Shown piece after piece: positions 1 through 17,980 of a stretch of 64,000 nt of DNA. The stretch's first letter is position 1, and each line of letters begins with the position of its first letter. Below the pieces are notes generated by a model. It was not told the DNA's origin, made no database searches, and worked only from the letters and a program-made list of their open reading frames with translations. The stretch lies in NCBI GenBank assembly GCA_018389105.1, contig JACATO010001426.1, forward strand, positions 806,001 to 870,000. The letters are read 5' to 3'. Position numbers and translations under genes: made by a program. This DNA comes from Nautilus pompilius. Lineage: Eukaryota > Mollusca > Cephalopoda > Nautilida > Nautilidae.

Positions 1-80
1 GAGCTCCACTGGAAATTCCGATTTGTTCCCACGTATAAAAATATTGAGGTTCAAGTAGAGACATTTTGCATCCTAGCAGT

Positions 81-775
81 CAGAGCCGGTCGAAGCCCAT
101 TTAGAGCCCAAGGCAAACTTCATCACTGGCGGCCCCTAAAATCCACATAATAAAAAACACTTACCCCCAACACACACACCTACCATAAAAAAACTGCGCA
201 AACAAAGGGTGTAAATAAACAGATGGCACTTAATCACAGCAATAAAACTAGTAACATGCAAATGCACACGAATATAGTATTAACGTACAGTAATAAATAA
301 TACAACCTTTAACTAATAAACTAATGCAACAAATAATTAGATATATCAGCAGATCTTAAAAACAAAGAAGATGAATAACAATAAATATGTAATAAAGAAC
401 ACAATATTTTTAAAGAACTATATATATATATAATAATGATGTTGGCTCTCTTTCTTATGCGCGTGGACGGTCAGAGTCCTGGTTCGCCTACTCGTATGGT
501 ATTTATAGGTAATAGTAGACAGCTAGACGATACTAATGTCATACCCTGCTTGCATAGCAAGCACACATTGCCCACTTAGCGAGCCCTACAGTAACAATGA
601 TAAAAATCATACAATGCCCCACACATCGAACCCTACAATAACAATTATAGTGTTCAAACTAATGCTAATCATCGAAACAAAAATAAAGATAAATTTGGCT
701 TGCTAAAGAGGCGATCCCCCAGCAGATGGCGCCCTAGGCGACCGTCCATGTCGCCTATAGCTAGGACCGGCTCTG
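81..775. mobile_element. Nonautonomous hAT-like DNA transposon
   Basis: The two ends are inverted copies: the left end reads CAGAGCCGGTC and the right end, reverse-complemented, starts with the same 11 bases. The 8 bases outside are ctagcagt (73-80) and ctaacagc (776-783), 6 of 8 identical, which fits an aged 8 bp target-site duplication. CAG-starting ends with 8 bp duplications are characteristic of the hAT superfamily. The roughly 695 bp interior is AT-rich with TA runs and contains no recognisable transposase, so it would have depended on a transposase made elsewhere. The right arm (about 705-775) is much more GC-rich than the rest. Confidence 0.72.
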
Positions 776-783
776 CTAACAGC

Positions 784-2012
784 TGCTGCCAGTCGTCTTT
801 CACATCCATGAGGAGCAGAGGGGAGTGGACGACACGATGCCACAGACACAGGACATGACAACAGTAAATAATTCATGCAGGAGTTCTGCCGTCGAAGAAA
901 CGTCGCCATCGGCAGCGTAATCTTCGACGGTGAAGGGCGACGACGACAGGTTTTGGAGGCGACATTTTGTTCAGAGGACGTGAAAATGAACTACAAACTA
1001 CGAACTCTTAGTTTGAAATGTACAGGTTTTTTTTTTATTTTAAAACCTGCCACCTTTGTCATCAATCACACCCTGCTACATGGAAATATGTGTAGTGTGA
1101 CTGTATATAGAATATCTTTTATTTCATCACTGAATCCACGATTAATCATCGCCGAAAGTCTCGTTAATCGCGCGGCGCCTGATGACATAAAAACAGTTTG
1201 CAAAAAGAAAAAAAAAATACATCAGCAAAGGAAATTTCTCTGCTTTTATGTAGATAACAACAAAACAGGGAATAAACTACTTCTAAAGCTTTTTGGAACT
1301 TGTTACTCAGAATGTTTTGTAAAGCATCAAATGCAAGTGATTTCATAGTTTCAGAACGTTTGTTTTCTATTGTTATTTCTGGTTATCTATAGGAACAGTT
1401 TTTTTTTTTTTATATATAGCGAGTTATTTCTGTTGGCCAATATAACGCAGTGCGTATTATTTGGGTTCAGAATGTTCTCGACCAAGGAATATCGAAGGGT
1501 GCGAGCGTAGTTCGGCTTATTCGCAATACCGATGACGACCATAAAGAATTCAACTCACATCATTTCATAAACGATAACTTATTACCCGGGTCGGCCGTGC
1601 AATCGACAGTTCTGCAGCTTCAGAGCGTTTTGTACAGACTCGTCGAATTAGATGTTGAATTGTGCAACGTTATTAAGCGAAAAAAACTAAGAAGTAGATA
1701 TTTTGTGTAAATAATAAAATATGGGGTTTGCATTGACTACAAGTAGAATCTAATATATGTATACTCTGGCAACCGAATTTTTTGCGAAGCTTGAAAAAAA
1801 TACTTATTATAAACGGTTTTAAAAAATAATAATAAAAGCTAATTGAGGGGTAGACATAAGTAAACGTTCGGATAAAGAAAATAATTAACTGGTTGGTAAT
1901 ATGATTCAAATGACTTTATTGTTTTGCACTATATATTTCTACAGAAAAATAAATATAGTAAAACAAAAAATAAACAAATAGTTCATACATAATTGTTTGT
2001 GATGGTGTGCTA
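784..2012. other. Intergenic/unassigned DNA with one unassigned open frame
   Basis: AT-rich DNA with no recognised gene or repeat family. A 157-codon open frame on the + strand (875-1348) has low-complexity Lys runs and no recognisable domain. A frame of this length is not surprising by chance in a window of this size, so it is not called as a gene. Confidence 0.5.
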
Positions 2013-2063
2013 GGTGTGTGTGTGTGTGTGCGTGCGTGTGTGTGTGTGTGTGCGTGCGTGCAT
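2013..2063. repeat. (GT)n microsatellite with CGTG interruptions
   Basis: About 50 bp of alternating TG/GT units interrupted by CGTGCG steps. This is a simple repeat with no coding potential. Confidence 0.95.
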
Positions 2064-2944
2064 AGTAGTTCGCACGTGTAATTTTTTTCAGGTATTTTTA
2101 AAATAGTTTTGATAAATTGAATTAATTTTATTGAGTATTTGAGACTAATTTAAATATGCTAAATCTAGAAGAGATTTAAGTTTAAAAGTAAACAGTTAAA
2201 CAATTAAAGTTTTAAAAATACCCATGTTATAGAGATTTCACGTTTACTGACATACTAAAACCTTAAGAACCTATTCAGCTGATACTTACAACGGAAAATA
2301 TTTACGAATTTTATAAATGAGATGTTTTTTTTTTTTTAAAAAAAATTATTTTGCGAAATCGAAAGTTAAACCAACACAAATTATGGATATCATTTGGCCA
2401 GCTTAAATAGGAAAACCGAAATATGTACTATTCTTAATTTATTTATGTTTCAACAAAAGTCAAATATTATAGACAAATACAAAAATTTTGATCAACAAGG
2501 TAATAGAATTTGTTGTTTGTTCCTTTCTAATTTTTAGTAGCTGACGTTTGCTTAGACAAGCTTTAGCACTGAAGGCAGACTTAAAGTATGGCTTGGTAAA
2601 GACAACAATATAAAACTTATGCGCATAATATGTCACTGAGAAAATAAGCACAAGATTTAAAAATCTTCATTTGATTAAATAACATTTCTTTTATAAATTG
2701 TATGTCCGTACTTATGTTTTGTGAAAACAGAAATCTGAGGCTGAGAAGTAGAAATTGTTTCAAAATTTATTTCAAAATTTCAAAGAAAGTTCAATAATTA
2801 ACTGTGTCGTGATCGATTATTTACAGAGATCATAGGATATGAAACTTTGCAATTGTATCAGTTATAACAATCACCGGCCGACTGCTACTGAAATGGTTTT
2901 GTTTTAGTGAATCGAAGACTAAATTTTGCTACCATTAGCATTAT

Positions 2945-3850
2945 GCTCTAACTATTTGTCCGAGGTCAGTCGTGGTCATTTAGATTCTGGTCAGTGTCAA
3001 CTACGGTTTTCCAATCTCAGGAATTTCTTTTGGATGTGTAGTCGGAATTATCACGAAGTTTACCGGGTCCGATCTTACTACTGAAGAGAAACGACTGAAA
3101 GGGGTTAAATAGTAACACCACACCACGACAGGAGTGGGCCATCACTCCTTCAGGGTTCCCTGCAGACATAAGCCAAAGAAGAGTTCAACGCCTTGTCCGC
3201 CGTCTTGACTGGAGACGGTATGTAGCACATAATAAACACCCTTGTCAACAAAAATATACTCTCTGAATGTTTGGTCAGAAGAAAAACATATAAGGGTACT
3301 CACGTTTTGGCAGCGTTTACTATTTTAGTCGAAGTTTTAGCATTTTAATTTGAAGGTCGCACCTGGATTTGAAAAGAAAACAAAACCCTTAATGAAGACC
3401 TTCAGTCAAGACCATTTTTGGAGACAAGAGTGTCATGGTATGTGATGGAATCTATCATAGTGGAAAGAAAACAAATGTCGCTTGTCAAGTAACACTTCAC
3501 TTTTGCCTCCTTTCTAAAGATGCGTCTATTCGTGTACCATCGAGGCTTACAGGGGATTCGATACTGAAATTGTTGAGGAAAAATGTTAAGTGCCACACCT
3601 GTTCACAGCCAGGAAAAGGAAGCAAGGCGTTCAACTTCCTCCATAGACAACCAGAAGCTTTTATATGGACGTTTGGAGCACCTGTAGAGATGTTTTTGGT
3701 TCCTCAGCAAAAAGTCCCACCAATAAGATAGAACTGGAAAAGTATCTTAAAAGAATATACAGGAACCTGAAATAGACCATAATGCAAAATCTGGTTGATT
3801 CAATGCCAAATAGGGTAGAATCTATCAAAGCGCAGACATAAAATGTTTCA
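2945..3850 (+). pseudogene. Decayed Tc1-like transposase, nearly full length
   Basis: Translating the three + frames in turn recovers pieces of a Tc1/mariner transposase in the right order. Near 2965-3010 a piece reads like RGHLDSGQCQ, the start of the N-terminal helix-turn-helix. About 3020-3060 gives GISFG..VGIITKFT, and about 3115 gives TTPRQ, the usual linker to the second HTH. About 3420-3460 gives SVMVCDGIYHSGK, matching the SVMVWG..S.SG strand of the DDE core, followed by LTGDSILKLL at about 3550. About 3783-3835 gives MQNLVDSMPNRVESIKA, the conserved C-terminal motif. The frame changes several times and in-frame stops are present, so it is a pseudogene. The span of about 900 bp is close to a normal Tc1 transposase (about 1 kb). 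The terminal inverted repeats were not located. Confidence 0.82.
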
Positions 3851-4164
3851 TTCTACTTCAGGTCTTTTCGTGCCGGACGATCAGTACTATTGAACAAACT
3901 ATAGGGGTTTCTCTTCAAGTATTGACGTGAAGTATCAAGATAATGGCCAAATAACCGCTGTTTTCTTTACAACAGTAACTTACCAACTTCGCCCCCAGTA
4001 TTTTCGAACAGTTACTTAAAGGGGGGGAAAGCGATTCCTACAAAATTCATAACCTAAAGATGTAGGCAAACCGCTAAGTTCATAAATGAGAATTTAAAAT
4101 AGTGGAGGGAATTTGTGTATTTCAGCTACTAACAAAACTAACTGAGTATTGGGTGTTTTAAACC

Positions 4165-4760
4165 AGCGTTTTCTCAACCACAGGTCCGCTTGAGGTTAAC
4201 TAAAAGGTAGATAATGGTACGTACAGTTCAAAATAATATCAACACATTAAAACCAACTCTCCAAAAATTTTGAAGAGTATTTTCCCACTGGCTCTGATCC
4301 ACGGAAGGGAAAGCAATGGATTCATGACCCAGTCTCATCTGTAGGCACCAACACCTTTCTGTCTCCAATATTAGAGGATAAGTTGCTGGAGCTGTCATGT
4401 GATGAGGATCTGAGGTAATAATTTCAAAATCTTACCATAACTGATTTCTGGATTAAAGTCAAATCAGAATACACAGAACTCATTTAACTTGCGGTTAAAA
4501 CTTTATTTCCTTTTCATTCTATGTACCCTTGCAAAAGTGGATTTTCAGCAATGACCGAAACTGAAACCAAATATGGAAGTAAATTTAGCATTGGAAGGAA
4601 GAGTATCCTTATCGAACATTCAACCCCCAGTCGAAAGACTGGTGTCAACACGGAAGGCACAGGAAATGGTCAACAGAATCATCCGTTACGTCAAATGTAT
4701 AAAAATAGCGAGAAAGCTTGATTTTGTTATTATGCTTTTAATTATGTTATTGTAAAAATC
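4165..4760 (+). pseudogene. hAT terminus plus decayed hAT transposase C-terminus
   Basis: At 4165 the sequence begins CAGCGTTTTCTCAACCACAGG, a typical hAT end (CAG.GNTTCTCAACC). Downstream a + strand reading gives NFEEYFPTGSDPRKGKQWI near 4265-4320, then EDKLLELSCDEDLR near 4375-4415. After a change of frame it gives YPCKSGFSAMTETETKYGSK near 4520-4585 and LALEGRVSLSNIQPPVERLV near 4585-4650. These match, in order, the C-terminal dimerisation region of hAT transposases of the kind domesticated in vertebrates as ZBED/FAM200 proteins (FSAMT..KT.....L followed by LS.I.PR...LV). The N-terminal BED finger and most of the catalytic core are missing, and frame changes and stops interrupt what remains. 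The matching right end was not found, so the 3' border is approximate. Confidence 0.8.
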
Positions 4761-6607
4761 TTGTACTGGTCTGGTACCTGTAGTTCACTTTCAGAATGGA
4801 ATGTATGAGGAAAAGTAAAGCGCTCTCCCTTAATTCTACAAAGGAGAGTCGTTTTAAAAAGACTGTTTCAGATTACTGAAGTTAATTAAACCCTAGTGTG
4901 AGCCCATTCGCCTAATTTCTGGCTTATATGCTCAGATATAGCGGAATAAAAGACAAAAATGGCCGGAATCTTAAAAGCAGTTCACATCAGTTCAGGAAGT
5001 TAGTCAGCCGGTCCACAGCATCAAAAGAGATTGAGAAGCAGTTTTAAACCGTTCCCTAGTTTTGGTTCTTGCGTGGAATAAGATGGTAAGTGTCAAAAGA
5101 TGTTAGCTTGTAACGATTGTAGGCGTGTATTCAGAAGTGATGATTGTTTCAAAAAAACATTGAAAGATTAATTTTGGTTAAATTAAACTAGTTTTCATGA
5201 ATTCAAAAACATTCTTAAATAGCATAAAATATTGCAGACTTGAACATAGATGCGGAACTGTATAGATTTCGATGGAGAAAGAATTCTGAAGAAACAAATA
5301 TCTGATATCGCCTTCAGAGCTATGATTTAAAAACCAGTAAATTTCTGCTTCGCGCAGTGAATTTGTGATAAACGCAAGAGTGCCATTTGTATACATTCTG
5401 CGATCGACGTCACACAATTAAAAGGAACGTACCCTTCAAGAGAGACAACTCTTGGTAGGAGTTCCGTCAATAGTGCTTGACTTATAGACGAGAATGTCTG
5501 TTGGAAACGACCAAAAATCAAACCTATTTTACATTATTAAGTTTGGAGGTGGATGAAAACTTGTAATTTGAAGTTTTTCTTCTTTGAAATTAGTTTTCTA
5601 ATAAGTTTCTAAGAAATGCAGAGAGCATTTAATGTACAGGGATGTTCAAATATCTATTTTTCTCATTTATAAAATCATACTTGTATAGGTAACTACAAAT
5701 GAAGGTCACTATATAACGATATGCTACCTTTCGATAGATATAAGCTGATTAGCTCATAGGGAACAGATCAGGGCGCAGCAGACAGAGGATGCAGACAAAG
5801 ATATGCCGTTAATTATGGGACGGGAAGATTTCGAGTGTAAGCACTGCCTTGTTCACATTTTATGGTGTACTAAAAATGCCAGAAACGCTCACTGACTAAA
5901 ATTTTCATTACTTATTCTGATCATTTCTCCGAGAAAAATCAACAGCAGTTCTTCCCTTTTTATTACAGTCGACACAAGTCTTCTTCCTGGGTCGTGGAGG
6001 AGGTGGGGTGGAGGTATTAGGGCGGTGAGTGTTTCGAGTTATTGCAGTTCAGGTATCCAAATATCCAAAGCGAGCGCTCTGACAGGGCGAATAGCAGATA
6101 TTTCCGAGGCGAAATAAAACAAAAGAAAAAACCTTTTAGAACTTAGTGAATGGAACAGAGAGGGGCTGCGAGAAGACAAACCGGAAAACATCCTGTTACT
6201 TACGGCGATTTCTATCGATTTTGCCTAGTTTTTGGCTCCAGAGACTAATGTCTTATTGAGCACGTCAGGGTTGTTTGTGTCGCCTCCTTAATACTTCTGT
6301 CTATTATCTGTGGATGGAGTTGTCGCGGAATAGAAAATTAATTACAGATTTGTTCTAGGTTGGCTTGACAACTGTGGATGACTACGATGCAATTGCTCAT
6401 GATGCCAAATATGATTTACGCCAGCTATCGGATTTTGCTGCGAGTCAGGGCTGCAAACCGATTTTATTAGGAGTGGAATTTATGTTGTCCTTTAGTTGTT
6501 TTCTTTTCTGTATCTGAACTTTCAGCGAAAATAATTCACAGCCTCAAGTATGGATACCATTCTATTAAGGTCTGTTTCCCACTACCAGAAGTTAATACAA
6601 TTTCAAC
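4761..6607. other. Unassigned AT-rich DNA
   Basis: No gene, transposon or RNA recognised. Open frames are all under 80 codons, with composition like the background. Confidence 0.5.
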
Positions 6608-6694
6608 AACACACACACATACACACAACATACACACACACAACACACAACACACATAAACACACACAAACACTCACACACACACACACACACA
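6608..6694. repeat. (CA)n microsatellite, imperfect
   Basis: About 87 bp of ACAC units interrupted by AT and AA steps, ending in a clean CA run. A 68-codon open frame runs through it as an artefact of the repeat. Confidence 0.95.
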
Positions 6695-12596
<5,902 letters not shown>

Positions 12597-12766
12597 TTGT
12601 AGCTGTTGGAGGAAACCAAAGGGCCCAGGAAAAACCTAAGGACTATGGTGAAGAAGTAATGCCAGGAAGTTATACCAAACTGAAGTCGGTTACTTGCAGA
12701 ACTCGAACTGGAACTCTCTACCGTGACAGTCCAAGAGGCTAACTAACCACTGGACCACCGAGAATT
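12597..12766 (-). repeat. tRNA-derived SINE-like repeat
   Basis: On the minus strand the element begins near 12766 with GGTCCAGTGGTTAGTTAGCC, which resembles a tRNA A box. About 40 bp later it carries AGTTCGAGTTC, which resembles a B box (GGTTCGAATCC). The body then includes GGTTTCCTCCAACA near 12605-12620, a string that a second SINE-like repeat at about 53398 also carries as GGTTTCTTCCAACA. A tRNA-like head with an internal RNA polymerase III promoter is the hallmark of SINEs. The 3' tail and target duplication were not defined. Confidence 0.6.
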
Positions 12767-13238
12767 GATGGGTTTTTTAATAAAAAAAAATATGTTCGAG
12801 GAAAATGCATAATAATTGCGCAAGCATTAAAGTGAAAGTAAACATTACTTATTAACAGTTATGCTCTAATAATCTCAGAAGAGAATATTATGCATATAGA
12901 TTTTCAAAATGACAATAAAAGCTAATATGGTTTCACCTGGCGGAGTCGTCAGGACATCTCTGATAAAGACTTTGACAGTTTTGAATGTGTCGTGTAGTAA
13001 AAATGCGCAGAGTGAAGATAAGAGCTGACACGCAACCAAAAAAATCATTGCAGGGAGCCGGATTAAACCTGTCAAGGCTGTGTCATTATCGCTTACAGTA
13101 TTTTTAGCCTGTCACCATTTATTCGGTTTGGCGTCGAGAAAGTTCTTGAGGCCAGGAGCTCAGTGTCAGAAACGCATTATGAGTTTGCGAAATTGCAAAC
13201 AAGAGTCCGTCGATGCCAGCAAGCGACGCTGAAATGCT

Positions 13239-13252
13239 GAGAGAGAGAGGGC

Positions 13253-13323
<71 letters not shown>

Positions 13324-13370
13324 TGTCAGTTAGACGAGAGAGAGAGAGAGAGGGAGAGAGAGAGAGAGAA
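13239..13370. repeat. (AG)n microsatellite, two blocks
   Basis: Two AG-rich blocks (13239-13319 and 13335-13370) separated by about 15 bp of unique sequence, with occasional GGCG and GGAG interruptions. Confidence 0.95.
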
Positions 13371-14589
13371 TTTGCTTTCCTTCTCTGAAAGATCCCGAAG
13401 TCTCCTTCAACCAGGCAGGTCTACTTGAGGATAGATAGTCTAGTGTCATGCGGTTAATAAGAACAACTCGTCCATTTGTGAGGTGGAGTTTTCTCCAAGG
13501 ATTGTCAGGGTGAGGTAGTGAGTGATTGATCACTTTTACCCGAAGCTAACCCTAACTAGAATCACTGTATATCCCCAGCCGGCCCTCGGGTCCGTCCGTC
13601 TCAGCGCTTCGCCGAGGAACAGATGAATTTACATTTCGAAAAGAGGAGGGGTGCTGTGCGGTCAATACATAATATAGAAAATGGTAATAAGCATAAAATT
13701 CAACGATATTTACTTTTCAATAAACCTGAATTACAGAAAAGGATTGTATATTTTATTTTAAATTGGGTTCAGTAGAAAATTGAAAAGTTCAAGCTCCTAA
13801 TTTTTATTTCTTATAACTGAGAATTGTTGAAACTTTAAGACTTAATTTTTATCTGCTTTTTAAAATTATTTTCAATGATATAAATATTTCATTTCCGCTG
13901 CCTGTGTTTTACACGTTCATTGCCATTTTTAGTTTATCTAATTTTACATCATTACAAAACTATGACAAGAATAATAAATAAATAACAGCTAAGCTATAAA
14001 ACGAAGTAAACCTTTTAAAAGTAAAGAAAATTACATATCCTATATAAAGAAAGAAACAAACAATCGAAACTAGTGGTTATTTCGGGAATTTCTCATCGTC
14101 TTAGAGCTAATTAGAGAACCTATGTTTCGGACGTTTCTACCTCTTGTCATCATCACCGAGCTTTTTTGATCTTCAGTCATGTTAATTTGCACTAGGTTTC
14201 CTGTTCTTTTGGGTATTAAGTGGCTGGAATTGGTCTTCAGCTGTTCGCTAGCATATCCGTGTTGGTGTGCTTCAGACCGAGACTGAAGCTCACCGCGCCA
14301 TCTGGATGTTCTCGAAGAGATAAAGAAGCATAATTTGTGTTTTTTTTTTAAATCCGTGCCATGTGGTCTTTTCAAATATGATAAACTGCAACTAAAATGG
14401 CAGGGTTATTATGTTTCTTTACTTTTAATTGGAAAGGTATTTTTTCCATTCTTTGTTTAAATGGTAATGTCTTACAGCTTCGGTCCTCCGTTTCAGATTA
14501 CTACAGTCTTTCCTGCATTTTCGATTAATTTCGGATTAACTGACTTATATCGGCTACACGCAAAAGATTTAATTTTCATCGGCTAAACT
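13371..14589. other. Unassigned AT-rich DNA
   Basis: No recognisable gene. A 101-codon frame on the minus strand (14070-14375) is hydrophilic and shows no domain. Confidence 0.5.
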
Positions 14590-14800
14590 CCTGCGTGGCG
14601 CAGTGGGCTTGAAGCGTTAGTCAAATTACAACATCCAAAACCTTAGCAGGCAACGGGTTCAAGGGTTTAGTTGCTTGGACTCTCCGAAGGAGGAGATACG
14701 CATGGATAAATGGTACCACTGCGCCCACAAAACAGCCAGTCTAGAAAAGAAACCCTGAATAGGGTGAATTCGGCCGAAAGCGATCACCAAATCGAGGCTC
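14590..14800 (+). repeat. tRNA-derived SINE-like repeat
   Basis: The + strand starts with TGCGTGGCGCAGTGGGCTTG, an A-box-like tRNA head, and has ACGGGTTCAAGGG (B-box-like) at about 14653-14665. The body includes GGTACCACTGCGCCCAC and a GAAACCCTGAATAGGG segment. The spacing of about 55 bp between boxes is compatible with an internal pol III promoter. The 3' end is an estimate. Confidence 0.6.
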
Positions 14801-17800
14801 ATTAATTAGTTTATATACTATTAATAAGCTGATGCAAAGAAGAAAGCAGAACTGATCATCTGCAAATAATGTGTCAAGAAATAATTTCCCGGTGCCATTA
14901 TAATTCTACTCAGGTGCGGAGTGTTAGAAAGGTACCCGCCGATCAGAAGCCATATTAGCGTATTCCCTGCATCACGGTCGTTGACTTTCCAAATAAATCG
15001 TGTCGGTGAATGAGTCAAGAGCTCCTCCTACGAACAGCTAATTATCGAACAGCACGCACAGGTCGTTGCTAGCGCCCACCGGGTGTCTGTCTGCTATTCG
15101 GCAACGCGATTCACTACAGAATGCACAATTCCTTCGTTGTTAGCATCTGCCCTCTGTTTCTAGGAACGGTAACCGACCAAACGTCGACAATACAAAACGT
15201 ATTGTTGTTTTCTGTTAATGGAAGACTCATAAACCAAAAAAAAAAAAATTAAAACGTTTAAAAACTTTATGTTAAAACAAACTCGGTGGGACTAACTTTC
15301 CCGTCCTCTAAAACTTAAGACTACTTAAAACTGCCTACAGGTCAGAAAAGCCTAAGAAGTTTAGATGGCGCTAAAGGTTATTCCGTGCGGGGAAGCCAAA
15401 CATGCGCTTCAACAGAGTTTGGCCGTACGACGTTTAATGTATTGTGCCAAGTGTTGGATCAGATCTCAGGCCTCCTGTTCCTGCGGAAAGAAAAAAGACG
15501 GTATAACATCTAGGTTACCACAAAGCAAAAATTTTGAATCATTTGATAATTTCTTGTTGAGTTTAGTTTCTTTTCGGGAGAATCTCGTGTAGCATTTGCC
15601 AGTGAATATTTGATTTCTATTTGTAAATCCGAAAATTTTGAGCGTTTGTATTTTAAGCAAGCAATTTTTTTTGTAGTGTAGTGAAATCATGTACAATTGT
15701 TTTACTTTCTAATATGTAAATAAGGATTCCACATGATATGTTTTGGATATTTCACTTTTCCCAACATTATCAATAAATAACATTTTTTTTCAACATTAAA
15801 ATAGCCAGGTATTATTTTTTAATTAAAACTTAGAATTACACATTTAAATAACTTTTCGTATCCTGTAGTGGTTAAATATCGATTTTTAAAATTAAATAGA
15901 TCAAATCTTTAAATGGAAGCTTGTTGTCTATATTTTATGGCATGATCCTGTATCCCTATATAATCTAATAACATTATTGTCATCTACGTAGATTTATCGA
16001 CTCCTTTTGGATAATTTCGTTCTAGCCCCAAAAGGGATTTTTTCCTGTTAGATTTTTTATTGCTACTGATATTCACAGCAATCCTTTTTAAAATATACTT
16101 TGGTCAGAATAGATCCTTGCTTACTGTAAGAATTGTTATTTCTTTGTGCACACTTTGCTCTGGCCGTCGACGTCATATAATAGAACTAAAGATACATTTA
16201 TGCTCGGTCCATGTTATTCAGAAATTTCTGATAGTCAAAGCAGCCAAAGAGAAAACTTTGGAGACCACTTTCATATTTGAACAATGAACACATTTTGGTA
16301 AATGTGACAGTTATATTTATGTAAGAAAGTGACTCTGTAATATTTTATATTCAAAAGTTAATCTCCATTTGGTGATTCTCGGCCCTTTGTGCCATCGCTA
16401 ATCAGTTGTTTTCTAACTACAGCCGCCTCCCTCTGATATAGATGCTCTAGTTTATATTATCAGCTGTGCTGCAATTAAGAAAAGTTGTGCTTAGCTTTAT
16501 CTGAATTACAAACGGACGAATACAAATTCAAAAAAAAATACTTTGTAGAAAATGGAGGATAACCTTTATTTCTCTTTCAAATAATAGCATCAAAATACTG
16601 CGATTGGGATTCCAAAAGATGTGGCATGGACACATTCTTCGTATTCGCATTAACCCTTGATATTATAGAAAAGAGATAAACGTAGACATGTCGTCGTGAA
16701 GCTTCCAACTGATATTAACAAGTTAAGGCCACTGTTTGTCTTGTATTTGGTAAAACTGGCAGCCAACCAGTTACTACTCACAATAGCGTGTTTATAAACA
16801 TTCCCTCAGTAGGTGCTTTTAAGGTACAGTTTAAAATGGATTTAATTACTGTCCTCTGCTTGCTATCTCGTCTTCATTAGTTATCGAGTCTTGTCTCACA
16901 CAAAACTACTCATAGTGAGGTCAGCTTTTACTGAACCTTGTAAATGAATCTGAACAGCATCAGGGATACTGTTACGCGTGCTCTCCTATGTTTTTGTTTA
17001 CGTTTATAAAGAAATTTTGGTCTTGCTTCCTTGACTTTGATTGACCATATTCTAGAATCAAAAAATTCTTCAATGAATCTCATCGTTACTGCTAATAAAT
17101 GACCAATAAATTGTCCGTAACCAAACCAGCTCTTGGTTATTTGTCGGTTGCTACCTCGCACAAACTAAATCATAAACTATTTTTATGTGTTGATGGAGAT
17201 ATATTAAAAATTTCAAGCGCATAAGAAAGTTAATCTTAGTTTTGATTTCTTTTCCGTAATTTGGACCAAAATATTCTCAAATGTGCTTATCTTTACAGTA
17301 AGTGGAAAGTCGGAACTAATCTTGTTGTGACGTAAACATGTTGATGAATTCTTTGAGTATACTCCTTAATTTTCCATTGTAAAAAGCAAACAGTTGAGGA
17401 AAAAAAATATCCGTTGCCAGTATAGAATAGCAGCTGTCAATTAAAATGATGTACTTTTGCTGAGCGTTGAATTCCTTAGAGAAGGAAAAGAAAGCAGGTG
17501 CGCATTACCGGGACATCATTTTCGGTTGTTCTACATCTAGACTTGGCAAACAGCCAGGTCATGACATAAATAACCGTTAATTAGTATTGGAACGTCAACG
17601 TTAGAGTCAGGTGAAGTTCCCTTGTTTATCTTGCTAGAAAAATTCTAAAAAAACTAATAGTTGCCGCCCTAGAAAACTCAGCTTTCTCTGCTTGTTATCT
17701 CGTCTTGATTAAAACTTTCCCCCCCAGTAATAAAAATTAGAGTTTATTTAAGAACTATTATCTTACCTGCATGCTATACTGATCAAGACAATACAGGAAT

Positions 17801-17980
17801 ACTGTGAGATAAATTGTCAAAATTTATTGGTAATGAAACATTTGCGCACAATTCAAAACTGGCCGTTACTTTGATGTAAGGAGTTCGTATTTCTAGATTT
17901 ATAGACTTGTACAATTCATTTATTAATATCATTATAGCAATAAGTAGTCAGTACCTTTATACTCTAAAGACGCCTTATAT
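14801..17980. other. Unassigned AT-rich DNA
   Basis: No recognisable gene, although this lies upstream of the receptor exons and could be intron. It was searched by eye for TM1/TM2 coding sequence of a class A receptor, and none was seen. Confidence 0.45.

Noticed and set aside
836-918. ATG frame reading MPQTQDMTTVNNSC, considered as a receptor N-terminus
   Set aside because: It stops after 27 codons without a donor in frame, and there is no TM1 downstream.
875-1348. 157-codon open frame on the + strand
   Set aside because: No domain and Lys/Phe runs from A/T homopolymers. Roughly one frame of this length is expected by chance in a window of this size and composition.
14855-14885. Minus-strand LFADD-like string suggesting reverse transcriptase
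   Set aside because: Only five residues fit; none of the flanking reverse-transcriptase motifs is present in any frame.
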